From Limnoperna fortunei (Eukaryota > Mollusca > Bivalvia > Mytilida > Modiolidae), in assembly GCA_944474755.1 (NCBI GenBank), contig OX104115.1, positions 62,252,648 through 62,316,647 on the forward strand: a DNA stretch of 64,000 nucleotides, read 5' to 3'. Shown piece after piece: positions 63,560 to 64,000 of this stretch. Within the stretch, counting starts at the first letter, position 1, and each line of letters starts with the position of its first letter. The notes beneath the pieces were generated by a model. The model was not told the DNA's origin. It made no database searches and saw only the letters and a list, made by a program, of their open reading frames with translations. The position numbers and the translations under genes were made by a program.

Positions 63560-64000
63560 AAGGCTTTCCACTTTCTAGTGGAAAGACTTACTGTTATTAG
63601 TCTGTTTCTTATTATTATTATTATTCTTATTATTCTTCCGCCAAGTTTTGTTATCCCATTATCAATTTTGTTTCGCGACATGTCGTAAAGACATTTTGTA
63701 CTTTGAATGTATGAGACATTACGCATTCGCAGTTAACCCTGTCACACCGAACACTTTTTCTTTACGGAGTTATTTCCCCTGTTATAAAAAGCTTGTGTGC
63801 AGATAAACTTTGAAACCGTAAAAGATTTCGCAATGAAAATTGTTGCAAAATGGTCAGCTATTGATTGCGACAATTTGTTACATATCGCGCAAAGTATTTT
63901 GACGACTCCTTGTAGGAGTTATTTCCCCTTATTTATTGGAAGTACATTTTGTACCATAGTAACTCATGAACCACAGGTGACAGAGACTAGATATTTCACA
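63560..64000 (+). repeat. A monomer A28, 5' part
   Basis: Head, microsatellite and most of module 1, cut by the window end. Private C to T at 63783. Confidence 0.95.

Larger units (their letters stand above)
1..64000 (+). repeat. Tandem satellite array of 2.11-kb A monomers
   Basis: The whole window is a head-to-tail array with a period of 2109-2117 bp, read from the recurrence of the head AAGGCTTTCC at 1537, 3648, 5759, 7869, 9980 and so on to 63560. Copies are nearly identical: between neighbours I see only isolated point changes plus length changes in the G, A and T runs. All copies have the same orientation. Only the N gap and four inserted B elements break the period. No host gene or unique flanking DNA is visible on either side, so the true array extends beyond the window. 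The nearly uniform sequence indicates recent homogenisation. Chromosomal location (centromere, heterochromatin or other) cannot be told from the sequence. Confidence 0.98.

Noticed and set aside
1..64000. CRISPR-like array because of regular repeats
   Set aside because: Repeat units are 2.1 kb, contiguous and without unique spacers, in sequence that looks eukaryotic; nothing resembles cas genes.

Overview
This window is one uninterrupted satellite array from a eukaryotic nuclear genome, with no protein-coding gene that I can support. A monomer of about 2.11 kb, here called A, is repeated head to tail on the + strand from end to end: 23 complete uninterrupted copies, three complete copies split by insertions, and partial copies at both window edges and beside a 200-base run of N. 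The short open frames that recur every 2.11 kb are copies of the same non-coding unit. They are AT-rich, match no family I know, and open or close with homopolymer length. The style of the sequence suggests a mollusc, most likely a bivalve: (GAGTTAT-C/T-TCCCC) modules followed by inverted clusters of TGACCT/AGGTCA are a familiar form of dispersed repeat there. This assignment is from pattern memory, not from a search.

Each A monomer has the anatomy of a non-autonomous Helentron/Helitron-like element. It starts with a hairpin (AAGGCTTTCCACT stem), followed by a (TTA)5 microsatellite and two modules of about 285 bp, each ending in an AGGTCA cluster. About 1.27 kb of unrelated sequence follows. 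It includes a tRNA-like unit with intact A box, B box and a T5 Pol III stop. The monomer ends in a 3' hairpin and is followed directly by the next head.

A related 1.52-1.53 kb element, B, has the same head, the same microsatellite and four modules in place of two. It ends in a clear subterminal inverted repeat plus a 9-bp hairpin. B occurs four times, always inside the TTA microsatellite of an A head. At about 37.9-41.0 kb one B sits inside the microsatellite of another B, so heads and tails nest like brackets.

Layout: 1-16467 is a left block of A subtype 1 (ATGG at the diagnostic site, TATAAATT). 16468-16667 is an assembly gap. 16668-64000 is a right block of A subtype 2 (AAAG, TATCAATT). 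Insertions lie at 27961-29484 (B1), 37927-40980 (B2 nested in B3) and 49433-50955 (B4). Four A bodies separate successive insertion sites, and about six follow the last one. Shared point variants reveal local duplication blocks, such as a two-monomer repeat at 49-59 kb. Working picture: a Helentron-like element captured a tRNA-like segment, became tandem by rolling-circle replication or unequal exchange, was homogenised, and was then invaded at its own microsatellite by older relatives.
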